From Acidobacteriota bacterium (GTDB taxonomy: Bacteria; Acidobacteriota; Polarisedimenticolia; J045): a stretch of DNA of 7,289 nucleotides. The translations under genes and the position numbers were made by a program. Below the pieces are notes generated by a model. It was not told the origin of the DNA, did no database searches, and saw only the letters and a program-made list of their open reading frames with translations. The stretch's first letter is position 1. Each line of letters opens with the position of its first letter. The stretch is from the NCBI GenBank assembly GCA_027001345.1, contig JALTMS010000133.1:1-7289 (forward strand), in the 5' to 3' direction. Below, piece after piece: positions 1 through 5,567 of the stretch.

Positions 1-457
1 GCAGCAGACCGGCCAGGGCGAAGATCACGCGCCCCTCGTCGATCAAGGGGGCAGGCAGGCGGAACAGGCCCACGCCGCCGGCCCAGGCGAACAGCGCCAG
101 GCTGCCGCCGAGCAGGATGCCGAGGGCCGCCAACCAACTCCCCGCCAGACGTACCATCGCCCGCAAGGCGGCGGTTTGTCCCCTGCCGGCCAGGGCGGCG
201 ATTTCTCGGGTGTAGGCTCCGGCCAGGCCCGGAGCCAGCGCACCCACCAGCCCGGAGAGTTGCAGCGCCAGCGCGAACAGGCCGAAGCGCTCGGTGCCGT
301 AGACCTCGATGACCCAGGCCGTGGCCCACAGGCTCATCGCCGCGGCGATCACCCGCAGGATCAGGTTGGCACCGGTGTTCGCCAGGAACAGACGGGTCAA
401 CGCGCCCCGGGCGGGGGCGTCGGAGACGGCGGAGCCGGCTGTCGAAGGGTCGGGCAC
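1..457 (-). CDS. Polysaccharide/oligosaccharide flippase-like membrane protein, N-terminal part (partial)
   Basis: The reverse strand reads as an open frame of about 152 residues from a GTG at 457-455 to the left window edge, so the C-terminus is missing. After a short polar leader (PDPSTAGSAVSDAPARGA) come hydrophobic stretches that look like membrane helices. Between the first two is a segment reading YGTERFGLFALALQLSG, then a loop with AYTREIAALAGRG. This pattern (first helix, short loop with Y-G-x-x-x-F-G, second helix, then a basic cytoplasmic loop of the type seen before 'LVAERLGRG') is characteristic of the N-terminus of PST/Wzx-type flippases of the MOP superfamily, which move lipid-linked glycans across the inner membrane. 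The start is uncertain. GTG 457 lacks a good ribosome site but lies 8 nt after a TATATT box. TTG at 466 and TTG at 400 are alternatives. The substrate cannot be inferred; another multi-helix transporter is possible. Confidence 0.68.
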   Translation of the reverse strand, partial: MPDPSTAGSAVSDAPARGALTRLFLANTGANLILRVIAAAMSLWATAWVIEVYGTERFGLFALALQLSGLVGALAPGLAGAYTREIAALAGRGQTAALRAMVRLAGSWLAALGILLGGSLALFAWAGGVGLFRLPAPLIDEGRVIFALAGLL

Positions 458-464
458 GAGGCGC

Positions 465-494
465 AATATAGTCGCCCCGACCCGGTGGCGTCAG
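465..494 (-). promoter_or_regulatory. Candidate sigma70-type promoter for the flippase-like gene
   Basis: On the minus strand CTGACG (494-489) and TATATT (470-465) are separated by 18 nt. They match the TTGACA and TATAAT consensus at 4/6 and 5/6 positions. Transcription would begin around 458-457, which is the GTG start codon, implying a leaderless message if that start is real. The call rests on pattern matching only. Confidence 0.35.
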
Positions 495-607
495 CCGTGG
501 GCTCCGACGGCGATGGGGGGGCGGGCCAGACGGCTGCGGGGGATGCCCCCAGGCCCTCCGGCGCGCTGTTCGGTGGTGATAGAGTGTCTCGTCCATGGTT
601 CGCGAAA

Positions 608-613
608 AAGGAG
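608..613 (+). promoter_or_regulatory. Ribosome binding site deciding the OPT transporter start
   Basis: AAGGAG sits 5 nt before ATG 619. The upstream in-frame ATG at 595 has no such site and would place this motif inside the coding region, so 619 is preferred. Confidence 0.8.
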
Positions 614-618
614 AGCCG

Positions 619-2676
619 ATGAGCCACGCCGCCAACGACGCGATCAAGGGTCTGCCGGACAACGCCAGGAGAGAGCTGGCTCCCGGCGAGCACTACGTGC
701 CGGTCGTTGCTGACGAGACCGGCGTCGCCGAGGTGACGGCCCGTTCGGTGACCCTGGGGTTGGTTTTCTGTGCGGTGTTTTCGATGGCCGCGGCCTATCT
801 GGCGTTGAAGGTGGGGCAGGGGATCGAGGCGGCGATTCCGATTTCGATTCTGGCCATCGGCCTGTCGCCGCTGTTCGCGCGTAAGAGCACCTTGCTCGAG
901 AACGTGATCATCCAGTCCATCGGCGCCAACTCGTCTCACGTGGTCTCCGGCGCGGTGTTCACCATTCCGGCACTCTACATGCTTTCCGCGGTACCCGGTT
1001 CGGGTGTGCCCCAGCCGACCATGTTGCAGGTGATCATCGTTTCCTTTCTCGGCGGCTGCCTGGGCATCCTGTTTCTGATCCCCTTGCGCTACCACTTCAT
1101 GGTGGAGATGCATGGCCGCTTCCCCTGGCCGGAGGGAACGGCCACCACCGAGATCCTGCTCTCCGGTGAACGGGTCGGTGGGCAGGCGAAGATTCTCGCC
1201 ATGGCGGCCGGTCTGGGGGCGCTCTACGACGGCCTGGTGACCACCTTTCACGCCATGGCCGAGGAGATCTCGTTCCATTCGGTGGGATTGGGCAACCTGC
1301 TCTCGCGCCACTTTCTTCAACTCCGAGTGTTGAACAATGCGGCGATCGTCGGCATCGGCTACATCGTCGGCTTGCGCTATGCAGCGGTGATCTGCGCCGG
1401 CTCGTTCCTGTCCTATTTCGTGTTGGTGCCCGTGGTGCATGCCATCGGCCAGCACGTGAGCGTCGTCCTGCCTCCCGGGGCGGTGCCCATCGCCCAGATG
1501 AGCCCCGACCAGGTCTTTTCGGGATATGTGCGGATCATCGGCGTCGGGGGCATCGCCGGCGCAGGCATTCTGGGCATCGTTTCCTCGCTGCCGTCGATGA
1601 TCCGCTCGATCCTGGCCAACATCGAGGGCATGCGGCACCAGGACACCCGCGCGGCGACCGAGGTGCCTCGGGTCGATCGCTCCCTCGGCGGCCGGACGAC
1701 CATCGTCGGCCTGGTGATCTTCGCCTTCGCCGCACTGCTCTTCTTCTCTTTCGGCATCGGCGCGGCCACTTCGCTGAGCTACGCGGTGGTGGGTACGGTG
1801 CTGGTGATGGTCATCGCTTTCCTCTTCGCCCCGGTCGCCGCTCGCGCGATCGCCATCGTCGGCACCAATCCGGTATCGGGAATGACCATGCTGACGCTGA
1901 TCATCACCGGCGTGGTGATGCTCAAGATGGGGCTCAGCGGCGGGATGGGGATGTTCGTGACGATGATGATCGGCGGTGTGGTCTGCACGGCCCTCGCCGC
2001 GTCCGGCGCCCTGGCCTCGGATCTGAAGATCGGCCACTGGATCGGTGCGACACCCGCCAAGCAGCTCGCGTTGAAGTTCCTCGGCACCCTGGTCGCCGCG
2101 GTGTTCTGCGGACTGGCCCTGTGGGTCATGGCCCAGGCCGATCCCTCCCAGGGGTTCGGCACTCGGGCGATACCCGCGCCCCAGGCCTCGGCGATGAAGG
2201 AGATCCTGGTCGGCATCTTCGGCGCGGTTTCCCAGCCCTTGCAGTGGTACCTGTTCGGCATCGGCGTGCTGCTGGCGATGATCCTGCGCATGGCCGGGGT
2301 GCCGGCGCTGGCCTTCGCCCTGGGCATGTACCTGCCGATGGAGCTGAACACTCCCGTACTGCTCGGCGGCATCCTTTCCTGGCTGGTGGCCCGCCGGAAG
2401 GCGGGGGAGAGCGAGCAGGTCTCTCGGCGGCGCAGCGATCGGGGTGTGCTGATCGCTTCGGGCCTGATGGCCGGCGGGGCGATCATCGGCGTGGTCGATG
2501 CGATTGCCAACGCCGTGATCAAGGGCGCGACGGGCAGCACCGATGCCAAGGCCGTGATCCACCTGCTCGATGATGCCGCCTTCGGCGGGACGACGGGGGA
2601 GATCGCCGGCATCCTGACCCTCGTCGCGCTCTGCGCGTTCATCGTCGGCTACTCACGGCGCGCCGCTGCCGACTGA
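619..2676 (+). CDS. OPT-family (oligopeptide transporter family) integral membrane transporter
   Basis: This 685-residue, highly hydrophobic protein belongs to the OPT superfamily, most like the bacterial group of TIGR00733. Members are inner-membrane secondary transporters for small peptides or metal-chelate complexes; the substrate here is unknown. A cytoplasmic N-terminal tail of about 40 residues leads into many membrane helices. Conserved landmarks are IGANSSHVVSG (101-111), FPWPEGTATTEIL (168-180), NPVSGMT (417-423), the segment SDLKIGHWIGATP (467-479) and GMYLPMELNTPVLLGG (569-584). A basic cytoplasmic loop (about 591-608, ARRKAGESEQVSRRRSDR) precedes the last helices, and the protein ends with a helix followed by YSRRAAAD. 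The frame is full length with no break. The start at 619 is chosen from AAGGAG 5 nt upstream. The downstream yigZ-like gene begins 7 nt after the stop, so the two are probably cotranscribed. Family assignment is secure; direction of transport and ligand are not visible. Confidence 0.93.
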   Translation: MSHAANDAIKGLPDNARRELAPGEHYVPVVADETGVAEVTARSVTLGLVFCAVFSMAAAYLALKVGQGIEAAIPISILAIGLSPLFARKSTLLENVIIQSIGANSSHVVSGAVFTIPALYMLSAVPGSGVPQPTMLQVIIVSFLGGCLGILFLIPLRYHFMVEMHGRFPWPEGTATTEILLSGERVGGQAKILAMAAGLGALYDGLVTTFHAMAEEISFHSVGLGNLLSRHFLQLRVLNNAAIVGIGYIVGLRYAAVICAGSFLSYFVLVPVVHAIGQHVSVVLPPGAVPIAQMSPDQVFSGYVRIIGVGGIAGAGILGIVSSLPSMIRSILANIEGMRHQDTRAATEVPRVDRSLGGRTTIVGLVIFAFAALLFFSFGIGAATSLSYAVVGTVLVMVIAFLFAPVAARAIAIVGTNPVSGMTMLTLIITGVVMLKMGLSGGMGMFVTMMIGGVVCTALAASGALASDLKIGHWIGATPAKQLALKFLGTLVAAVFCGLALWVMAQADPSQGFGTRAIPAPQASAMKEILVGIFGAVSQPLQWYLFGIGVLLAMILRMAGVPALAFALGMYLPMELNTPVLLGGILSWLVARRKAGESEQVSRRRSDRGVLIASGLMAGGAIIGVVDAIANAVIKGATGSTDAKAVIHLLDDAAFGGTTGEIAGILTLVALCAFIVGYSRRAAAD

Positions 2677-2683
2677 GGCTGAA

Positions 2684-3313
2684 ATGGTGCACGAGGAGGA
2701 TTGCTACCAGGCCGTGGTGGACGGCCCCGAGGTCGAGATCAAGGTCAAAGGGTCGCGTTTCATCGGTCGGGCCCTGGCGGCTTCGACTCGCGAGCAGGCG
2801 GCCGCGGCCCTCGATGGAATCCGACGGCGATACCACGATGCGACACACCACTGTTCGGCCTGGCGGGTCGGGGCGCCCGGCAGCGCGCAGACCCGCTCGG
2901 ACGATGACGGTGAGCCCTCCGGCACCGCGGGCCCGCCGATCCTGGCGGCGATCGAGGGTGGAGAGATCTTCGACGTGCTGGTGGTGGTCACCCGCTATTT
3001 CGGCGGTACCAAGCTGGGCGGCGGAGGGCTGGTGCGGGCCTACGGCGCGGCGGCGCGTCAGGCGCTGGAAGCTGCGCCGCGGCGGGAGGTCTGGCTCGAG
3101 CGCGTGCTGGACTTGCACTGCACCTGGGACGACCTGGGGACGGTGGAGGCCGTGCTGGCGCGACATCGGTCCTGGCTGCGAGGCGTGGAGCGGAAGTTCG
3201 GCGCTCGGCCGCTGATGGCGGTGCGGGTACTGCGCTCGAAGGCGGACGCGCTGAGTGCGGCGTTGACCGACGAGAGCGGCGGGAGGGTGATGATCGAGAG
3301 CCGGCACGTTTGA
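2684..3313 (+). CDS. yigZ: YigZ/IMPACT-family protein (UPF0029)
   Basis: The 209-residue product matches the usual length (about 200) and layout of bacterial YigZ proteins: an IMPACT N-terminal domain (about 15-125) followed by a smaller DUF1949-type domain (about 140-203). Diagnostic motifs are the KGSRFI element (22-27), HHCSAWR (55-61), DDGEPSGTAGPPIL (74-87) and VVVTRYFGGTKLGGGGLVRA (100-119). The biochemical role of bacterial YigZ is not established. The eukaryotic relatives IMPACT/Yih1 bind GCN1 and modulate the GCN2 amino-acid-starvation kinase, which does not exist in bacteria. The ATG at 2684 is chosen because GAGG (2675-2678), overlapping the transporter stop codon, lies 5 nt upstream, which suggests translational coupling. 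In Escherichia coli yigZ follows the proline dipeptidase gene pepQ. Here it follows a putative peptide transporter, so a link to peptide or amino-acid use is a reasonable inference. Confidence 0.93.
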   Translation: MVHEEDCYQAVVDGPEVEIKVKGSRFIGRALAASTREQAAAALDGIRRRYHDATHHCSAWRVGAPGSAQTRSDDDGEPSGTAGPPILAAIEGGEIFDVLVVVTRYFGGTKLGGGGLVRAYGAAARQALEAAPRREVWLERVLDLHCTWDDLGTVEAVLARHRSWLRGVERKFGARPLMAVRVLRSKADALSAALTDESGGRVMIESRHV

Positions 3314-3338
3314 CCCGGCATTGAAATGTCACTAGTTT
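3310..3338 (+). promoter_or_regulatory. Candidate promoter of the Rrf2-family regulator gene
   Basis: TTGACC (3310-3315, 5/6 match to the -35 consensus) overlaps the yigZ stop codon. It is followed after 17 nt by TAGTTT (3333-3338, 3/6 match to -10). The -10 lies inside the palindrome at 3324-3348, as expected for an autorepressed promoter. The weak -10 keeps confidence low. Confidence 0.35.
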
Positions 3339-3348
3339 TGGGACAGTT
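3324..3348. promoter_or_regulatory. Imperfect palindrome, candidate Rrf2 operator (copy 1, upstream of the regulator)
   Basis: The 19-bp core TGTCACTAGTTTTGGGACA (3327-3345) pairs at 6 of 9 symmetric positions. Two further outer A:T pairs (3324:3348 and 3325:3347) extend it to 25 bp. It lies upstream of the Rrf2 coding region and overlaps the candidate -10. A related element occurs before the SDR gene (3831-3855), sharing 10 of 19 core positions including both TGT and GGACA ends. Rrf2 proteins bind such dyads as dimers; binding by this protein is inferred. Confidence 0.4.
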
Positions 3349-3349
3349 G

Positions 3350-3369
3350 GCGCGCTCTGGACGGCGCGC
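3350..3369 (+). other. GC-rich stem-loop in the Rrf2 gene leader
   Basis: GCGCGC at 3350-3355 can pair with GCGCGC at 3364-3369 across an 8-nt loop. It forms just upstream of the ribosome site at 3374-3381, in what would be the 5' leader if transcription starts near 3345. GCGCGC is self-complementary and common in GC-rich DNA, so this may be chance. Confidence 0.2.
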
Positions 3370-3373
3370 TGCA

Positions 3374-3381
3374 GAAGGGAG
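3374..3381 (+). promoter_or_regulatory. Ribosome binding site deciding the Rrf2 start
   Basis: GAAGGGAG lies 7 nt before GTG 3389. The in-frame ATG at 3326 has no comparable site, falls within the operator-like palindrome and would add 21 residues not seen in the family, so GTG 3389 is preferred. Confidence 0.75.
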
Positions 3382-3388
3382 CGGCCGC

Positions 3389-3814
3389 GTGCTCTCCAAT
3401 ACGCACTTTTCGATGGCGATCCACGTTCTCGTGGCGCTGGCCTACAACGACGGGCGGGTTGTCAGTTCGGACGACCTGGCCCGCACCGTGGGGACCAATC
3501 CCTCCTTTCTCAGAGGCCTGATCGGCGAGCTGAGGGAGGCGGGTCTGGTCGAGACCCGGCTCGGCAAAGGGGGCGGGGCCCTGCTGGCGCGGCGGCCGGC
3601 GAAGATCCGGCTCGACGAGGTCTACAGGGCCACCGAAGATCGACCGGCGGTGACGACACACGTCTGCGACGGTCGATCGCCCTGCCCGGTGGCGCGCAAC
3701 ATGGAGGAGCTACTCGGTGGGATCAGCGCCCGGCTCGAGCAGGTGGTAGTCGCCGAGCTGAAGAAAATCACCCTCGCCGGGCTGCTGAAGAAGTACATCC
3801 CGCGGAAGAAATAG
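3389..3814 (+). CDS. Rrf2-family transcriptional regulator (YwnA-like)
   Basis: From GTG 3389 the product has 141 residues, normal for Rrf2 regulators. It opens with LSNTHFSMAIHVLVALAY, the typical first helix. A winged helix-turn-helix follows at about 26-68: SSDDLARTVGTNPSFLRGLI is the HTH and TRLGKGGGALLAR (56-68) the wing. The segment RLDEVYRATED (74-84) and the dimerisation helix with SPCPVARNMEELL (97-109) are the next family marks, and the tail is LKKYIPRKK. The closest family type I recognise is B. subtilis YwnA. Only two cysteines are present, C93 and C99, with the same five-residue spacing as the first two cluster ligands of IscR and of actinobacterial NsrR; the third ligand is absent. 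The SDR gene follows in the same direction 74 nt later. Likely role: dimeric repressor of itself and of the SDR gene, possibly with a thiol or electrophile signal. The signal is unknown. Confidence 0.9.
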   Translation: MLSNTHFSMAIHVLVALAYNDGRVVSSDDLARTVGTNPSFLRGLIGELREAGLVETRLGKGGGALLARRPAKIRLDEVYRATEDRPAVTTHVCDGRSPCPVARNMEELLGGISARLEQVVVAELKKITLAGLLKKYIPRKK

Positions 3815-3826
3815 CTCTTTTTTTAC

Positions 3827-3854
3827 ATGAAACTGTTAGCGTCGTGCGGACAAT
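3827..3854 (+). promoter_or_regulatory. Candidate promoter of the SDR gene
   Basis: ATGAAA (3827-3832) and GACAAT (3849-3854) are 16 nt apart, each matching consensus at 4 of 6 positions. They flank or overlap the palindrome at 3831-3855, and the ribosome site lies about 20 nt downstream. The call is weak and made from pattern alone. Confidence 0.3.
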
Positions 3855-3855
3855 A
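3831..3855. promoter_or_regulatory. Imperfect palindrome, candidate Rrf2 operator (copy 2, upstream of the SDR gene)
   Basis: The core TGTTAGCGTCGTGCGGACA (3834-3852) has symmetric outer TGT...ACA and inner GC...GC pairs (5 of 9 positions, plus one outer A:T pair at 3832:3854). It has the same 19-bp length as copy 1 at 3327-3345 and shares its TGT-N-A left end and GGACA right end. Its place over the promoter fits repression of the SDR gene by the adjacent Rrf2 protein, which is inference. Confidence 0.38.
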
Positions 3856-3888
3856 AGGCGAGACTGACGCAGCGAAAGGAGATTGACG

Positions 3889-4641
3889 ATGAGTGGACGA
3901 CTTCAGGACAAGGTGGCCTTGATCACCGGAGGTACGACGGGCATCGGTTTTGCCACGGCCAAGCGCATGATCGACGAGGGCGCCAGGGTGATGGTCACCG
4001 GCGCCAATCCAGAGACCCTCGAGCTGGCCCGCACCGAACTCGGATCGCGAGCGGAAGTGATCGCTTCGGACGCCTCGTGCGGCCGGCAGGTCGCTGCGCT
4101 CTTCGATCATGTGCGCCAGGCTCACGGGCGGCTCGACGTTCTGTTCCTCAATGCCGGCATTGCCCGCTTCGCCCCCTGGCCCGAGCACAGCGAGGAGGAC
4201 TTCGATCGCCAGTTCGCGGTCAACGTCAAAGGCCCCTGGCTGGCGATCAAGCATGCCATGCCGCTACTCGGTCAGGGCGCGTCGGTGATTGCCAATACCT
4301 CGGTGATCAACCAGCTCGGCTTCCCGGCGGCCAGCGCCTACTCCGCCACCAAGGCGGCCCTGCGCCAGCTCGTACGCATCGCGGCGGCCGAACTCTCGCC
4401 CAAGGGCGTGCGGGTCAACGCCGTCAGTCCAGGGCCGATCGAGACGGCCATCTTCTCCAAGACCGGCCTGAGTGCGGACGCGATGGAGGAGATGGGCGCG
4501 ATGATCCTCTCCAAGGTGCCGGCGGGACGCTTCGGGCGTCCCGAAGAAGTGGCCAACGCCGTGCTCTTCCTGGCCAGTGACGAGGCCTCGTTCATCCAGG
4601 GGCAGGAACTGGTCGTGGATGGGGGGATGACAGCCCTGTAG
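3889..4641 (+). CDS. Short-chain dehydrogenase/reductase (classical SDR)
   Basis: This 250-residue protein is the standard length of a classical SDR, a cytoplasmic NAD(P)-dependent oxidoreductase with a Rossmann fold. All core elements are present: the nucleotide-binding motif TGGTTGIG (13-20), the conserved D61 after beta-3, NAG (88-90), the structural N112, the catalytic S138, and Y151/K155 in YSATK. The segment SPGPIET follows beta-6, and the C-terminal signature GQELVVDGG is intact. After beta-2 the sequence is VTGANPETLE; the Arg often seen two places after that Gly in NADP-using enzymes is replaced by Asn, so cofactor preference is unclear. ATG 3889 is chosen from AAGGAG (3876-3881) 7 nt upstream, rather than the in-frame TTG at 3883. 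The substrate cannot be read from sequence. Position after the Rrf2 gene and the shared palindrome suggest regulator-controlled detoxification or redox metabolism, comparable in content to ywnA-ywnB, although YwnB is an atypical SDR. Confidence 0.93.
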   Translation: MSGRLQDKVALITGGTTGIGFATAKRMIDEGARVMVTGANPETLELARTELGSRAEVIASDASCGRQVAALFDHVRQAHGRLDVLFLNAGIARFAPWPEHSEEDFDRQFAVNVKGPWLAIKHAMPLLGQGASVIANTSVINQLGFPAASAYSATKAALRQLVRIAAAELSPKGVRVNAVSPGPIETAIFSKTGLSADAMEEMGAMILSKVPAGRFGRPEEVANAVLFLASDEASFIQGQELVVDGGMTAL

Positions 4642-4726
4642 ATACCGCTCCATGCTCCGGCGACCTGGCCGCAGACGCGTGGTGACGATCGAGGCCCTCG
4701 CGCTGGCGGGCCTGGAGGTCGGAGCT

Positions 4727-4752
4727 TCTTTCCACCTTCCGTCGAGGAAAGA
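4727..4752. other. Small stem-loop before the terminator
   Basis: TCTTTCC (4727-4733) and GGAAAGA (4746-4752) form a 7-bp inverted repeat with a 12-nt loop, 8 nt before the strong terminator hairpin. It may be a transcript-end structure of the SDR message, or chance. Confidence 0.25.
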
Positions 4753-4760
4753 GGGCTGGG

Positions 4761-4793
4761 AAAAGGGCGACCGGTTTTCGGTCGCCCTTTTTT
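4761..4793. terminator. Bidirectional intrinsic terminator between convergent genes
   Basis: AAAAGGGCGACCG (4761-4773) pairs perfectly with CGGTCGCCCTTTT (4779-4791) around a 5-nt loop. The right arm runs into six Ts (4788-4793), giving a strong rho-independent terminator for the SDR transcript. The four As at the left give a U-run of four on the other strand. It can therefore also end the nifU-nifS-crp transcript arriving from the right. Confidence 0.92.
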
Positions 4794-4820
4794 CAGGCGC
4801 TCCTCCACTCTTCAGTGCCG

Positions 4821-4846
4821 CCACGCTGCTCGGAGCGTGGGCCGAG
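4821..4846. other. Overlapping alternative stem-loops in the 3' region of the Crp/Fnr gene
   Basis: CCACGCT (4821-4827) pairs with AGCGTGG (4834-4840) around a 6-nt loop. CTCGG (4829-4833) can instead pair with CCGAG (4842-4846), and the two folds exclude each other. They lie 26 nt beyond the stop of the minus-strand regulator gene and before the terminator. Function is unknown; they may protect the 3' end or be chance. Confidence 0.3.
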
Positions 4847-4871
4847 GCGTCCTTTCTCGACGCTCAGAAGT

Positions 4872-5567
4872 CTACGAAGCTCCCCGGTGGCGGTCGGCGA
4901 GCTGAGCGAGGGCCTCCGGGTCGAGCAGGCGCAGGCGGCGGGCCGAGAGGGGCTCGAGCAGTCCGTCTCGGGCCAGCCGGCTGAAGATGCGCGAGAGGGT
5001 TTCGGGAATCGTCCCCAGCAGGCTGGCGAGCTGGCCCCGGGAGATTTGCAGTTCCACGACCGGCTGAGGGCCCTTCTCCACGGCGCGCAGGTCGAGCAAG
5101 TGGGCCGCCAGGCGTGAGGGCACTTCGCGCAACGAGAGGTCCTCGATCACGCCGGCAAAATGGTGCAGGCGGCGTGAGAGGGCGGCGAGCAGTTTGAGGG
5201 CCAGCTCCGGACGCTGGCGGAGAAAGGCCAGCAGGCCATCGCGGGGGAGGAAGAATGTGCGCACCGCGTCGAGGGCCAGCGCCGAGGCGGGGTAGGAACC
5301 ACCGGCGAAGACCGGCACCTCGCCGAAGATCTCTCCACCGGTCCAGATGTGGAGGATCTGCTCACGTCCCTCGGCGCTGGACTTGAAGACCTTGACCCGG
5401 CCCTCGAGTACCACGTGAAAACCGAGCCCCGGCTCGCCTTCGTTGAAGATCACCTGGTTCTTCGCGTAGCGCTGCACGCCACCGAGGGTGGCCAGCTCGG
5501 CCACTTCCTCGGGGCTCAGGCGGGAGAAGAGAGGCAGGGCGCCGAGGACCTGCACCAGCGTGTTCAT
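4872..5567 (-). CDS. Crp/Fnr-family transcriptional regulator, cysteine-free, coupled to nifS
   Basis: The 231-residue product has the complete Crp/Fnr layout: an effector-binding beta-roll (about 12-125, with FNEGEPGLGF, VLEGRVKVF, then GGEIFGEVPVF at 78-87), a long dimerisation helix (about 125-145), and a C-terminal HTH (about 176-197, SRGQLASLLGTIPETLSRIF). The recognition helix carries E189-x-x-S192-R193, the FNR pattern that reads TTGAT half-sites, not the CRP pattern. There is no cysteine anywhere, so no FNR-type Fe-S cluster is possible. The Arg-Ser pair that binds cAMP phosphate in CRP is replaced at SYPASA (91-96), so cAMP is unlikely. The overall form is closest to DNR/NnrR-like regulators of NO or respiratory genes. 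ATG 5567 overlaps the nifS stop (ATGA), and the upstream ribosome site is weak (GGTGG), so translation is probably coupled to nifS. Targets are unknown; control of the Fe-S operon or of anaerobic genes is inferred. Confidence 0.9.
   Translation of the reverse strand: MNTLVQVLGALPLFSRLSPEEVAELATLGGVQRYAKNQVIFNEGEPGLGFHVVLEGRVKVFKSSAEGREQILHIWTGGEIFGEVPVFAGGSYPASALALDAVRTFFLPRDGLLAFLRQRPELALKLLAALSRRLHHFAGVIEDLSLREVPSRLAAHLLDLRAVEKGPQPVVELQISRGQLASLLGTIPETLSRIFSRLARDGLLEPLSARRLRLLDPEALAQLADRHRGAS

Larger units (their letters stand above)
458..618. other. Divergent intergenic region between the flippase-like gene and the OPT transporter gene
   Basis: This 161-nt gap lies between two divergent genes and should hold promoters for both. 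The minus-strand promoter candidate is at 465-494. For the plus strand I see no convincing -35/-10 pair; the AT-richest stretch is around 577-585 (GTGATAGAG). A short perfect inverted repeat of five Gs and five Cs with a 3-nt loop lies at 538-550. It has no U-run, so it is not a terminator. Confidence 0.4.

Noticed and set aside
538..550. Five Gs and five Cs with a 3-nt loop as a terminator or attenuator
   Set aside because: No U-run follows and no gene ends nearby; short G/C runs are common at this base composition.
176..713. Two overlapping plus-strand open frames across the divergent region
   Set aside because: Their products are basic, Q/G/R-rich and unlike any family. They run antisense through the flippase N-terminus and across the start of the transporter gene.
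397..2562. A 721-codon open frame on the minus strand opposite the OPT transporter
   Set aside because: Its product is a low-complexity mix of H, D, R, Q and G without fold-like hydrophobic pattern, a typical antisense shadow in GC-rich DNA. The opposite strand encodes a clear OPT protein with conserved motifs and a ribosome site.
1779..2642. A 287-codon minus-strand open frame within the transporter gene
   Set aside because: Another antisense shadow, rich in P, A, S and I from complement codons, with no recognisable domain and no ribosome site noticed.
3818..3824. Run of seven Ts after the Rrf2 stop as a terminator
   Set aside because: No GC-rich hairpin precedes it. It more likely belongs to the AT-rich promoter region of the SDR gene.
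3913..4310. TTGATC and GATCAA elements as FNR-type sites for the Crp/Fnr regulator
   Set aside because: They fall inside the SDR coding region as ordinary ATC and AAG/AAC codons, and none forms a TTGAT-N4-ATCAA dyad.
4264..4824. Minus-strand open frame reading through the terminator and the SDR gene
   Set aside because: It spans a strong intrinsic terminator and overlaps well-supported SDR coding sequence on the other strand.
4652..5117. Plus-strand open frames between the SDR gene and the Crp/Fnr gene
   Set aside because: They cross the terminator hairpin or lie antisense to the Crp/Fnr gene, and their products are low-complexity.
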